Shown in pieces: positions 54,505 to 64,000 of a stretch of DNA of 64,000 nt. The DNA lies in contig CBFFRP010000358.1 of assembly GCA_965644295.1 (NCBI GenBank), forward strand, positions 62,001 to 126,000, read 5' to 3'. Below the pieces are notes generated by a model, which did not search any database, had not been told where the DNA came from, and worked only from the letters and a program-made list of their open reading frames with translations. The stretch is from Paraphysomonas bandaiensis. Its lineage: Eukaryota > Chrysophyceae. The position numbers and the translations under genes were made by a program. The stretch's first letter is position 1. Each line of letters starts with the position of its first letter.

Positions 54505-54720
54505 CATCTAAACCTGCGGACTTCAGGATTTTGAGTCCTTCAGATGCATTCATCCCCAATGCTCGACTTCAATAGGGAGACCAAAAAAATCTGGTGTTGG
54601 TTATTGACGCCTACTGCTAACAATAAGACTTGCACGGGTCCAAAATCCCCGGTTACCCTTAAGTTGTTGCGGTGGATCTATTCCCAGATGCCTGTTTATT
54701 CGTCAGGGTCCAAAGATGCC
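54505..54720 (-). repeat. Dispersed repeat family A, diverged copy
   Basis: The reverse complement contains ATAAACAGGCATCTGGGAAT, then TTAAGGGTAACCGGGGATT and AAGGACTCAAAATCCTGAAG, in the same order as ATAAACAGGTATCCGGG ... TCAAGGGAATCGGGGG ... AAGGACTCAAAAATCCTGTA in the 4931-5245 copy. Confidence 0.6.
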
Positions 54721-55202
54721 TGTTTATTTGGCTATAAGTGAGTAGTACTATATTTGCGAACCCTTTTGTCAATACATACTACATACACCTCACACTCTCA
54801 GGGTATCATGATGATACAGTTCCCCTGAGAGCTCATTCATGAAGAACATCTACCTATGATAAGTACGGATCAGCTTCACAGTAACTATCACGCATGCGTG
54901 AGAATAGGCATTTCATCAAAAGCTAACCAACGACCCCGAATCAGCCAAGTGCGAGACCATTCACTGTCGGGAAATATTATTCAACCTACGACCGACGTCG
55001 TAGTCAAACTAGTCACATAATTTTGTGGTGTAAAGTGTAAACACCTAGTCATAAATGTACTTGCATATAAATACGCATTACAGCTGTTGCCATGAGAATA
55101 TATATACGTAGGTTGTGTCAAACGGCATTGAATATAGTTAGGGCTGATTGATTTACTACAGGAGAAACTGCAAGTAGCTAAAACTTATAACACACTTGCA
55201 AT
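54721..55202. other. Intergenic, no gene seen
   Basis: A local inverted repeat GAGAGCTCATTC / CTCTCAGGG.. near 54795-54835 (CTCTCAGGG...CCCTGAGAG) can form a hairpin. The rest is featureless and probably includes the uS7 3' UTR. Confidence 0.4.
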
Positions 55203-56077
55203 TTAACGATTAGCCTTAGCCACACGCTCGATCTCGTCCTTCTTCTTAATGGCGTAGCTGTTTGAAGAACCGCGGGCAGCGTTGATAATCTCATCGGCGA
55301 GGCATTCAGCGATTGTCTTAACATTGCGGAAGGCAGACTCTCTTGAGCCAGTGGTCATTAGGTAAAGTGCCTGATTCACACGGCGGAAAGGAGAAACATC
55401 CACAGCTTGACGACGGACCACACCGGCGGTACCGACACGAGTGGAGTCTTCACGGGGGCCGCTATTGATGATGGCATCCACCAACACCTGCAAAAACTCT
55501 TTACGATCCACACATACCGCAATATCACTACATTTATAAGGCGCATAAACTTCACAAACAGTACATATATCAGGTACGACATGTGTAAGCACTAGCACTG
55601 TTAAGTACGGGAAAAATGGTGCTGACCTGAACAGGGTTCTGGTCAGTGAGAATGTGAATGATTTCGAGGGTGTGCTTGATGATGCGGCATGCCATAAGCT
55701 TCTTGCCAGTGTTTCTGCCGTGGCGCATCAAGCTGCAAGCAAGGCGCTCCACAATGGGGCACTTAAAAATGTTTAGTAGGGCAGAGTGCACAGCTAGCAA
55801 AGGATTCACCTGAGCCTTGCGGAAGCTCTTGCGTTGATATCTGCCAGCGGTGTGGTTCATGTAAGTGGCGTGCTTTCCTTTAACAGCAATAAAATCCTAG
55901 TGAAAGAATTAATTAAAACACACACATATCAACAGACGCTCTTACCACAAGAGAGATGTCGCTGATCTCCACCTCGTCTAAGGCCCTGTGAGTGTAGTTA
56001 GAGGAAGGGAATGACATACAACAAAACTATTCCAACCATTTGCCAAAAAGCTTAATTTCGTTAGCAGGTTCAGCCAT
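55203..56077 (-). CDS. RPS5: 40S ribosomal protein S5 (uS7)
   Basis: Five exons on the minus strand: 56077-56037, 55985-55946, 55896-55810, 55761-55627 and 55487-55203, total 195 residues (about 204 in human). Conserved blocks: [100 protein letters not shown] and the C-terminus [14 protein letters not shown]. Intron 3 is only 48 nt (55809-55762), a multiple of three with no stop, so retention would insert 16 residues between KAQ and CPIVERL; family alignment shows it is an intron. Intron 1 has a weak donor (GTTGGA) but frame and conservation (W at the junction) demand it. uS7 binds the 3' major domain of 18S rRNA in the small subunit head. Confidence 0.95.
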
Positions 56078-56535
56078 ACTGACAGCAGTTAATACAATCA
56101 ATCAACCAGTTAATAATCCGAGATCATAACATACATACATTCACGATTCAACACTGTGTTTTTAGTAAGTTATACCCATCTCATAACAAGAACCACACCT
56201 ATGATAATATCTTAAACAGACGTGATTTTCAGTTCCATTGTATTATGGACTACAGGATATTGCATAGCAATCCATTCTGGATTCTATAAAATAACCAGTT
56301 TTTCATTCAAAAGAGCGCTAATATCAGTCATGAGTATCACAAAACCCATAAAACCCGGCATAGTTGGCCTACTGTGTATATATCGTCCAAAACCCATTTA
56401 AAATTCAACCCTCTACTCTGCCTCTATTTCAAATGAAGTGGAAATGAGGCACAATCATACGCAAACACACTTTATTTAAGCCAAATACATAGAGATCGAG
56501 TGTATTCCATCTCTTCGGCCTATCCTGTGGGAGCC
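56078..56535. promoter_or_regulatory. Divergent upstream region, uS7 / bromodomain gene
   Basis: 458 bp between ATGs; AT-rich, no motif I can name with confidence. The open frame seen just before 56536 lacks an ATG. Confidence 0.4.
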
Positions 56536-59500
56536 ATGAGCCTGATGATTCCTTCTAGTTTCGATGAGAGAGAGGATGATACAACTCTGCGCACATTAAT
56601 CGACTTCACACTCACTGACTCGGATGGAAATATGATTCCTCTGAGTGCTTTGGGGGATGGACAAGCCCATGCTGAGGCCACAGGATACGTGATGGAGCCG
56701 CTCCCTGTCGCCTGGAGAGAGAAGCTACTCGAAATTCTTTCGTCGTGCTCTACAGCTGACTGCGAACGACTTGGAATCAGTCTGACCACAACTGTCTCCA
56801 ATCCCCCCCTTCCACTTTCCCCTGTGGACTGGGATAGTATTAATGTAGGTAGTGTATTGGATGGGTATTGCACGAAAACTTTAAAGTGGTACGAGGCGAA
56901 AGTTGTTGAGGTTGCGAAGGTCGTCTCCAATGACAAGCCAGAAGGTACGCAATGTGGCGCTGTCGTGTGTAGTGGTCGTTACAGAAAGCATACCACAGTA
57001 GCTGTAATCGATATACTTGAGTTTTTATTGCGTTTATGTTGAAAGCTCACTAGTTTACAGGGGAGGGGTCCTCATATAAAGTGCACTTCAAAGGATGGAA
57101 CTCTAAACATGACGAATGGATTGAACGGGGATCCGACCGTCTCTCTGCTCACCACTCCATGACTCAGGCAGCAGACATGCAGGATGTTGTTCAGCGAGTG
57201 ATTGTACCCTGGTATGAGAATACCGATCTCTATCAACAGGTGCTGGCGTGTGCTATGTTTGGTAACACTCAGTCATGTTGAGTGATGTGTCCACCTCTTC
57301 AACACACTTATAGTTGTGTATATAAGGTACAAAGAATGCTGGGACCTCTGCCGCATAGGGATGTCATTCCCATTACAATACCTGATGTAGAGGACTGGTA
57401 AGTATATTTATCTGTATAGGTGACAGCCTGTATATTGTACTTGGGTTAGGTGTAGTTTTAGCGCGAGCCTTGTAGCATGTTTTCTATGTGTTACCTGATA
57501 CCATCGTAACGTTATTGATACAGTTTGAATTGTACTGTTCGTGTATAGGTGTATTGACTACAGCTATGCAAACCCTACTTTGTGGTTGATATCTTCGGCT
57601 GGAGTCTGGTATCGAGTGTGTGGCCCCTTAGTTCCGAAGGGCTGTCAGCCCAGTCCGGAATATAGTTCTATACTTGAGCCGTACTTAGAAAAGTATGCTG
57701 CCGCAGCCCATGTTGCGTTCTGTTTAATGGATTTCTATCCAACCAATCGCAAACTTTCTCTGAGTGATGTTGTTGATGAAATCACCATCAGAAGTGGAGG
57801 CAGGATCGATGAGTGTGTTGTCCTGAGTCACTTTGATTTTATTGCAGAACAACTAACTGAACTTTCGCACCCTAACGACGTGGATGGTACCCTTAACTTC
57901 AGCAAAAGTGTATTTATGTCGCAGTTATTGAAGAAAGGTAAGTCCACGTTGCGGTCCAGAAAGAAAAAAGGACGCCTCTCCGAACGCAAACTAATTGGTT
58001 TGCCAAAGAGTGTCGTGGACAAATCTCACGGCGGCGTATATGATCTTGAGTTCGATACCCCAAAACAAATTTCCAATAGAGAGAAGGTATCTAGAACCAG
58101 TACTGACCCATATGGGACAACCAGGGTCAAAGGAAAGCCTGTGGTTATGAACGACGCAGATCTGTGGGCCATCCAGGCGCAGCATGGTGTCACGCCGCCC
58201 CCTCTACCGTCTCCTCTTCACACTGATGACACTGATAGGTTATTTTCAGTAGACCAACGTCAGACATTTATTCCTTCTGTGCTCCGGGTATGGAGTTGCC
58301 TGATGAACTTTAGGGCCTATCTCGACATTCCGTTTGTGTCTTTGGATGATATGGTGGCTCTGCTGCGGGGTGAATTTAGAGCAACAGATCCACTCTGGAG
58401 TGACCCCTCCTCGGCGCACGCATTGCTGCGTGAGATACATATTGCACTGCTGCGCCAGATAGTGTCCGATCGGAACTCTGCCTCCTCCTACACAAAGGTA
58501 GAGAGGTCACAGTGCTTGCTGAGGAATACAAAGTCAAAGCATCTTTCCTCGGACTACATGGATGCCCTATCATTGCCCATGCCTGTCAAAAATGCTGTTT
58601 GTTTATGGAAAGCCATGGGATGTGATACCCCTCCTGTCGATGGATCGAAGGTTTCTTCCATTTTGCGAATCTGTGAAACCTGGGTCGAGGCGTCAAGACT
58701 GATCATTACGGAAGCAATGGAAGAGAGCCCACCGTCGCCAGAATATTCTGATGTCGTCGCAGACGTCGAGGCGATCCTGGAATCTCTATTGACTAATCCT
58801 ATCAGCAAGTACTTTACCCACGTTTCAAATGTGGAGGTGGATAATGAAAATGGTGGAAGACTGGAGGCAGTGCATGTTACCGGAAGGTGTCCGCACGACC
58901 TAACTTGTGTGCTTGACAAAATTAAGCGTGGTGTATATGAGTTCGGTGCCTACAACGAGAGCCATGACGATAGCAGTGTAGGTATTTTAAATCCTGCTAT
59001 TTCCAATGGGGAGAAAACAGTTACGTTGAAAGTTTTTGATATGCCTATTAGGAAGGGGTTATATGTAGATGCGTACAGCCCGTACATACATGCGTGGAAT
59101 GAAGGTGTGGTTGTCGATATAATACCCACACCTAGTGGTGAGGACAGAGGAAATAGTTTTGTCGTCTCTTTCGAAAGGTGGGGGGATGCGTTCAACGAGA
59201 CATATGATGGCGATACTCTTCTTGTGGCCCCGGCTCGCACGTTCACTAAGAATATCGACCTGCGACACCTTAAACCCGACACTATTTCTGAGGCTGCACT
59301 AAGAAAAATAGTGATGAATTACAAGGAGAATCAATTGAAGACCACACCCCGAGATCGCAGTTATACTCCACACGAGGCCATCAAACGGGATGTCGAGAGC
59401 ATATTTAACGCAGCGATGAATCAATACAGCGAAAACACTGATACATACAATGCAGCAGTCGCTCTTAAGAATGAGTTCCAACGCCAGTATGAATTGGAAG

Positions 59501-62500
59501 TAAGAACAAAGTTAACTGCTCTGGATGATAGCCACGACCCAAAGTTACGACGTGATGAGGAATCTTTGGTCTGTAGCTTGAGGGATGGTTCTTATTTAAC
59601 ACTGTCACTAGAAAGAAAGGTATATCTACTACAGTTGCTGTGCACTGAGATGTTGGGGACGTCAACTTGTAGGAGCTACATAGATCAGGTGGCTGATCTC
59701 AAAATGCGAGCAGAGAAAAATAAGGCATCTGAGCGCAAGTCGCGTTGTGGGGCTGATGTGGAAGGCAAAGTACCTAGACCCATGAGCAGAGGTAGTCGAG
59801 GTGTGAAGCGCTCACTGGACGGCGCGAACAAGGATGACGACACTGATGCTGGAGAGAACGACGGGAACGTGATATCAGTAGATAACTGTACCAAAATCCC
59901 CGAATCCATTGATAGCAGTGCTTCAGTGGCAGCTTGTGAAGAGTCGCGTGAGCAAAAATACGATCATTCCCAGGTTGAATTGCGTTTTTCTCCTGTGGGT
60001 TGTGATAGAGATGGTCGGGAGTACTGGATATTTCCACACGATACGCATCCTCATAGGCTCTTCGTCATGAACACCATAAGTCCGGAGTGCATTGTGTACA
60101 GCACTGTTGAAGACATTCAGAGGGTTATAGACTGGCTGAGTATATGGGGCGTGAAAGAATCGATGCTTAAAAAGTTTTTGACTACATGGCTAGAGGACAA
60201 AATGCACAAACCCCAGAAGGTTGAGGTTACGGAGGAGGATAATGACAGAACTTGTGAGACAGTTGCATGCCCAGCGGGCAATGATGCTCTAGTTGGAACT
60301 GTGTTGGACAATAGGGAGAATGCTGATAGTAACCAGGTAGCCCAGCCTGCTGTGGTCACGACAAATGATATGCCTGGCCACTGCTCCCTCTTCCCAGTTC
60401 ACGTCACACTTACTGCCAAGGGCCAAATGGAGGCTGGTGTTAAAGACCTCGATGGACGAGTGGTGCTAACCACCTTCAAGTACAATAGTAACAACACCAG
60501 CTGCGCGAAGGAGTGTGGACTCCGTATTGGAGATCAGATAGTAGCTGTGAATGGTACAGCAGTTTGTGAAATTGCTTCACTCCAGAGGTGTATAAAGAGA
60601 GCCGTATCTAATGCTCGGGATAAAATGGCAACCACTTCCGATTCTAATTGCGAATCTGGTTCTTCGGAGAAGGCGATGGAGCGCCCGAAACTTTTCGTAC
60701 TTGTGCTACGCCATCCCGATCCACTCTCTTTACCTGCTTTCAAACTTGCGCACAATGTGGACAGTGAGCTCAGAGATGCGCTACACTCTCAGGTCAACGA
60801 TGATAAGGCCAGGTTAAGTAATTCTAAAGAAGACTCAATCTATCGGTCAGTGACCAAATGTGACAATTACGCTCCAAAGCGGTTTTGCGGCTTGTTTTTG
60901 CAGATGCTCTTTGATATACGGAACTGCTATTCGACAAACCCGCGCTGGATGGGAAATGACATGAGGGCCTTGCTGGAGACAGTTGCGGGACTGTTTGGAT
61001 CCAAAATTGCTGTTGACACCGAAACTGTTGTGGTATCTCTAAGAAGGTGCCTACTTGAGATGGAAAATGTGTTGTTTATTTCTGGGCGTACATTGCGCAA
61101 ATTCTGGTTGGAAGGTCGATACAGATACAAATGGCGGGTCTCTTGTATGCGTGCTCGCGGATATGGCATGCTCTCTGTTTCTCTAGCTATTCTGCATGCC
61201 GCTGTTGACTGGGCTGTCATTGAAGATGCTACTCTTCCAATGGATCGAACAGCATGGATGCAGCTGTGCCATCGGGCGCATCGCATCAATGCACCTACAC
61301 CAATGGACACGGTGGTCTTTTATCCTGAAGGGCTCAGAATTGCAACGAAGGCTATTGTAAACAACGGCCATATAGAGTTGCCTGGAATTTCGTGCACTAC
61401 CAAATTGGATGACTTCGGGGATAGCGGTTTTCTTTGTCAGGTTCTAACAGTTCGACTGTATAGCGGTGGACCCCGCATGAATCCGAGTGACTGCTGTCCG
61501 TACTTTAGGCTGGACCTCAAGGTAATGCCTACATATGCAGGGGTCGCTTATCGTCCCGTATTGCTGCCGTACAATGAACCCTCTATGGCTCTTCATGTTA
61601 AACAGACACGGCTCTACAACCGTATACTCAATGTACTGCATGCGATGCCAGAGGCATTGCCTTTTGTCAATCCCGTGTCACGTCAAGACTATCCTGACTA
61701 CTACACTGTTGTGCGTCACCCAATGGATCTTACCAGCATATCCCTGAAGGTCAAACATGGGTCGTACCACAGTACTGAGGAATTTAGGAGCGATGTTGAG
61801 CGCATTTTGGTCAATTGTAAGATGTACTGCACCGACAGATTTCCTGATATGATACCTTTAGCCGAGGAGGTGTATGATGTTACTGTGGGACTGTTGAACA
61901 AACTTAAAAGTGAGCTCGCTGGAAATATCAATGGAGATGGCACTGACGAAGAACCCGTTGTTGATGTAAGCAGCGAAAGGCACAGTCTTGATAGTCGTCG
62001 TAGCCCCGTGCGCGAGGCGCTACCCACACCTGAACAAGACGTCAGCGCTGTACGAGGTAATTTTGTGAATGCAATATATATAAATTACGAAGTCATATGT
62101 CGTTGAGTATAAAAATTAGAATAAATACATTGGAAATGTTAGTTGTTATTAACTGCGAATTTAGGTACCACTCCGCCGTCCTGCTCACGAAATCTTCTCT
62201 CGACTTCTCGTCCCCAAGCTACCACTCACCCTCTCCCCATACCTTCTACTCGTTCGATGGCCCCACAGCCTCTATCGAACTCAGTATTAACTGTTTGTAT
62301 TCCTGCAAACAAACGACTATGTGAAAATGAATGCATAGTTGATCTTGTGGCATACAATAAGAGTTTAGGACGCTTCAGATACGCCTGTGAAGATAGGGTG
62401 GTTCTTAAGAAGTATGGAGCAATCAAAGAGAACCAAAATAACCCATCGGTTGAGTCGCAGTATGTAAGTTCTTATTTTCAGCAGTGGTGTATTTGCGTTT

Positions 62501-62922
62501 TATATTTAGGAGTTATTTGTATCTAACTCTCAGATTAGCGAAGTGCATGGAATATCTTGTATCTATGATTATTTATTTCGTTATTGTATCGCAGTGGATA
62601 TAGGCTCATATAATTCTTGTGCAGGGCGCCATAGTTGGCTGTAAAAACAGTACTGATACGATCATCCCATACAAGTGGTTAAATGTGAGTCGAGCTTTCT
62701 GTCACTGTGCAATCCGTGTGTAATGTTTAGTTTATATTTACTGCCTCAGTTTAGTAAGTGCCAGAAAACTGCATCCTCTATTCTAAAATATATTTATGAC
62801 ATCCTTGTGTAACATTTGTTTAGGTTGAGTGGGATCTATTGGATGACATATTCTCATCTGTTAACCCATGGGAAGTGTCTCTTGTGAACTCGTCGAAAGG
62901 AAAGAAAGATCTAGTACAGTGA
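56536..62922 (+). CDS. Large multidomain chromatin reader with DDT-, PDZ- and bromodomain-like regions
   Basis: Exons 56536-56944, 57061-57239, 57327-57397, 57549-62056, 62165-62463, 62625-62684 and 62824-62922 give 1874 residues. In order: a chromo-barrel/Tudor-knot-like domain split by intron 1 (SVLDGYCTKTLKWYEAKVVE .. YKVHFKGWNSKHDEWIERG, about 103-165); an RFD-like segment (WLISSAGVWYRV, about 227-320); a DDT-like helical domain (SVLRVWSCLMNFRAYLDIPF, about 455-540); a WHIM/WSD-like box (GCDRDGREYWIFP, about 1030); a PDZ-like domain (CGLRIGDQIVAVNG, about 1170-1243); a bromodomain (NPVSRQDYPDYYTVVRHPMD, about 1570-1677) for acetyl-lysine; and a C-terminal BRWD/PHIP-like barrel (EDRVVLKKYG .. 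PYKWLN, VEWDLLDDIFSSVNPWEV). The set resembles BAZ/ACF-type remodeller subunits with additions. Expected in the nucleus, possibly with an ISWI ATPase. The last 33 codons lie in a separate exon. Confidence 0.82.
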
Positions 62923-63449
62923 TACTGGGTGTGCTACTTTTAACTAGGAATTATTGAGCTAGAAATATTTTGTATTATACACTCTTTGTTACAATAATAA
63001 TAAATAAAGCATTTTATCTGAACATATATTCATTGTGGGGTGAAACATACAAAAATACATCACCTACGGTATTATATATAACATAAATAATTACACAATT
63101 TTCTTATACCAGCACTATGATGGGGATACTATGTAATTCAGTTAACTATAAATTTAATATTAAAGTATTTTCTGCAGCCGGGACGTCCCCTCATTTTCAT
63201 ATTCAGAAGCTATGCACATCGCTGTGTGTAGTTAGAATTTAGAATTATACGGCGTATTTATAAATAATTGGGGGGCAATAGAGTGTCAGGTGGAAATCAA
63301 ATATCTTACTTCGTGTCCTATATAAAAGTAAATATACGAAGTAGAGCGAATAAGTTCATACATATCTTTTAAACATTCACTCCTACAAACATACTGCACT
63401 GATACATATTAGTGTGTGTGTAATGTAACTAAAAATAAAATATATTTCA
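62923..63449. other. Convergent intergenic region
   Basis: 527 bp between the two stop codons; AT-rich 3' UTRs, AATAAA-like AATAAATAAAGC at 62996-63011. No gene seen. Confidence 0.5.
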
Positions 63450-63863
63450 TCAGACGCAACTCTTCTGACTCGGAATTTCAATGACTATCCAGCTATTGCA
63501 GCAGGTCTTGTGGAGACTCCACTGTATTCCTCTATCGTAGTATTTAGGAGACATACTCACTTGATCGAGTTCATTAATGAGGCGCTGCTCTGCTCGAGAT
63601 ATACAAACTCTTGGACAAAACAGCGACGCACCCAAACTACACGGAGCACACGCATAGCCAAACACGTAGCACATCGTGCACGGCCAGAACTCGGCAATAG
63701 CTTCATTTATCTTCTCCATGCTCCTCTCAAAGTCAGATTGAGAGATGTGACCGTTGAGTTCAGCGGGATACGCGGAGTCATAACTGCTCGATATGCCTGA
63801 CAAGAACTTGAGTCCAACTGCTCTGCACCGCACAGTTACCACACCCTTTCCAGATGATGACAT
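63450..63863 (-). CDS. ERF4/Golgin-A7/CHIC-like palmitoylated protein
   Basis: The open frame extends upstream into (CATA)n, but the first sensible ATG is at 63863, giving 137 residues (MSSSGKGVVTVRCRAVGLKF). YPAELNGHISQSDFERSMEK followed by NEAIAEFWPC resembles the N-terminal half of the ERF4/Golgin-A7 domain. The Cys-rich hydrophobic core CTMCYVFGYACAPCSLGASL and ISRAEQRLINELDQVS .. WSLHKTCC..WIVIEIP match the CHIC/ERF4 pattern. Such proteins are palmitoylated peripheral membrane proteins; Golgin-A7/Erf4 are partners of a DHHC acyltransferase for Ras. Single exon in the window; an upstream exon past the microsatellite cannot be excluded. Confidence 0.68.
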   Translation of the reverse strand: MSSSGKGVVTVRCRAVGLKFLSGISSSYDSAYPAELNGHISQSDFERSMEKINEAIAEFWPCTMCYVFGYACAPCSLGASLFCPRVCISRAEQRLINELDQVSMSPKYYDRGIQWSLHKTCCNSWIVIEIPSQKSCV

Positions 63864-63914
63864 CAATTCAACTAGAAGGAAGAAGGATGAACTACCCTCA
63901 TAACAACTTCCTGC

Positions 63915-64000
63915 TATACATACATACATACATACATACATACATACATACATACATACATACATACATACATACATACATACATACATACATACATACA
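63915..64000 (+). repeat. (CATA)n microsatellite reaching the window end
   Basis: Uninterrupted CATA repeats from about 63915; 50 bp upstream of the ERF4-like start codon. Fourth long tract of the same motif in the window. Confidence 0.97.

Overview
The window is eukaryotic nuclear DNA. Coding regions are interrupted by short GT-AG introns (about 48 to 250 nt), intergenic DNA is AT-rich, and about half the window is repeats and transposon debris. The likely source is a stramenopile or related microbial eukaryote. Reasons: a secreted EGF protein with the [12 protein letters not shown]-type start that is common in heterokonts, surface proteins with Pro-Thr-Ser linkers, Ty1/copia elements, and a spliced acetate kinase with a presequence-like N-terminus. 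This lineage call is inference; no rRNA or organelle marker is present.

Layout. 1-1.2 kb: repeat fragments and an old LTR. 1.2-4.3 kb: a TLC-domain (ceramide synthase-like) gene and a glycosyltransferase, head to head. 4.3-7.7 kb: AT-rich, repeats only. 7.7-9.5 kb: two near-identical EGF genes in inverted orientation. 9.5-14 kb: a hAT-type MITE and a multi-pass membrane protein. 14-15.6 kb: copia relics. 15.9-17.5 kb: a six- or seven-exon ankyrin gene. 18.7-20.9 kb: a decayed copia pol. 20.97-30.41 kb: a 9.4-kb block bounded by about 1.1-kb inverted repeats. It encloses an FG-GAP/PT-rich surface protein, (CATA)n tracts, perfect hairpins and an integrase C-terminus relic. 31.0-35.8 kb: a 2OG dioxygenase-like gene head to head with a Reeler/DOMON/ferric-reductase-like gene. 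36.2-38.6 kb: a minisatellite, a retroelement zinc-finger fragment, and a small gene built from tandemly duplicated exons. 38.96-44.40 kb: a copia element with identical 320-bp LTRs and a perfect 5-bp target duplication, but a broken pol. 44.4-45.5 kb: a second MITE and more repeats. 46.0-48.8 kb: acetate kinase and a secreted glycosyltransferase-like gene. 50.4-53.4 kb: a sulfotransferase-like gene and a SNAP-25-like SNARE containing a DysF-like domain. 55.2-62.9 kb: ribosomal protein uS7 and a very large bromodomain chromatin reader. 63.4-63.9 kb: an ERF4/Golgin-A7-like gene, then a (CATA)n tract to the window end.

How the genes relate. Most host genes lie in divergent pairs sharing 260-555-bp upstream regions: TLC/GT, EGF/EGF, 2OG/reductase, acetate kinase/GT, sulfotransferase/SNARE, uS7/bromodomain. 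Convergent or tail-side gaps are mostly larger and carry the repeats. No metabolic operon-like grouping is apparent. Several genes belong to the secretory pathway or cell surface: EGF, FG-GAP, glycosyltransferases, sulfotransferase, SNARE, ERF4-like, ER ceramide synthase.

All exon models are deduced by eye from reading frame, splice signals and family similarity. Starts of open frames that lacked an ATG were moved to the first supported ATG.
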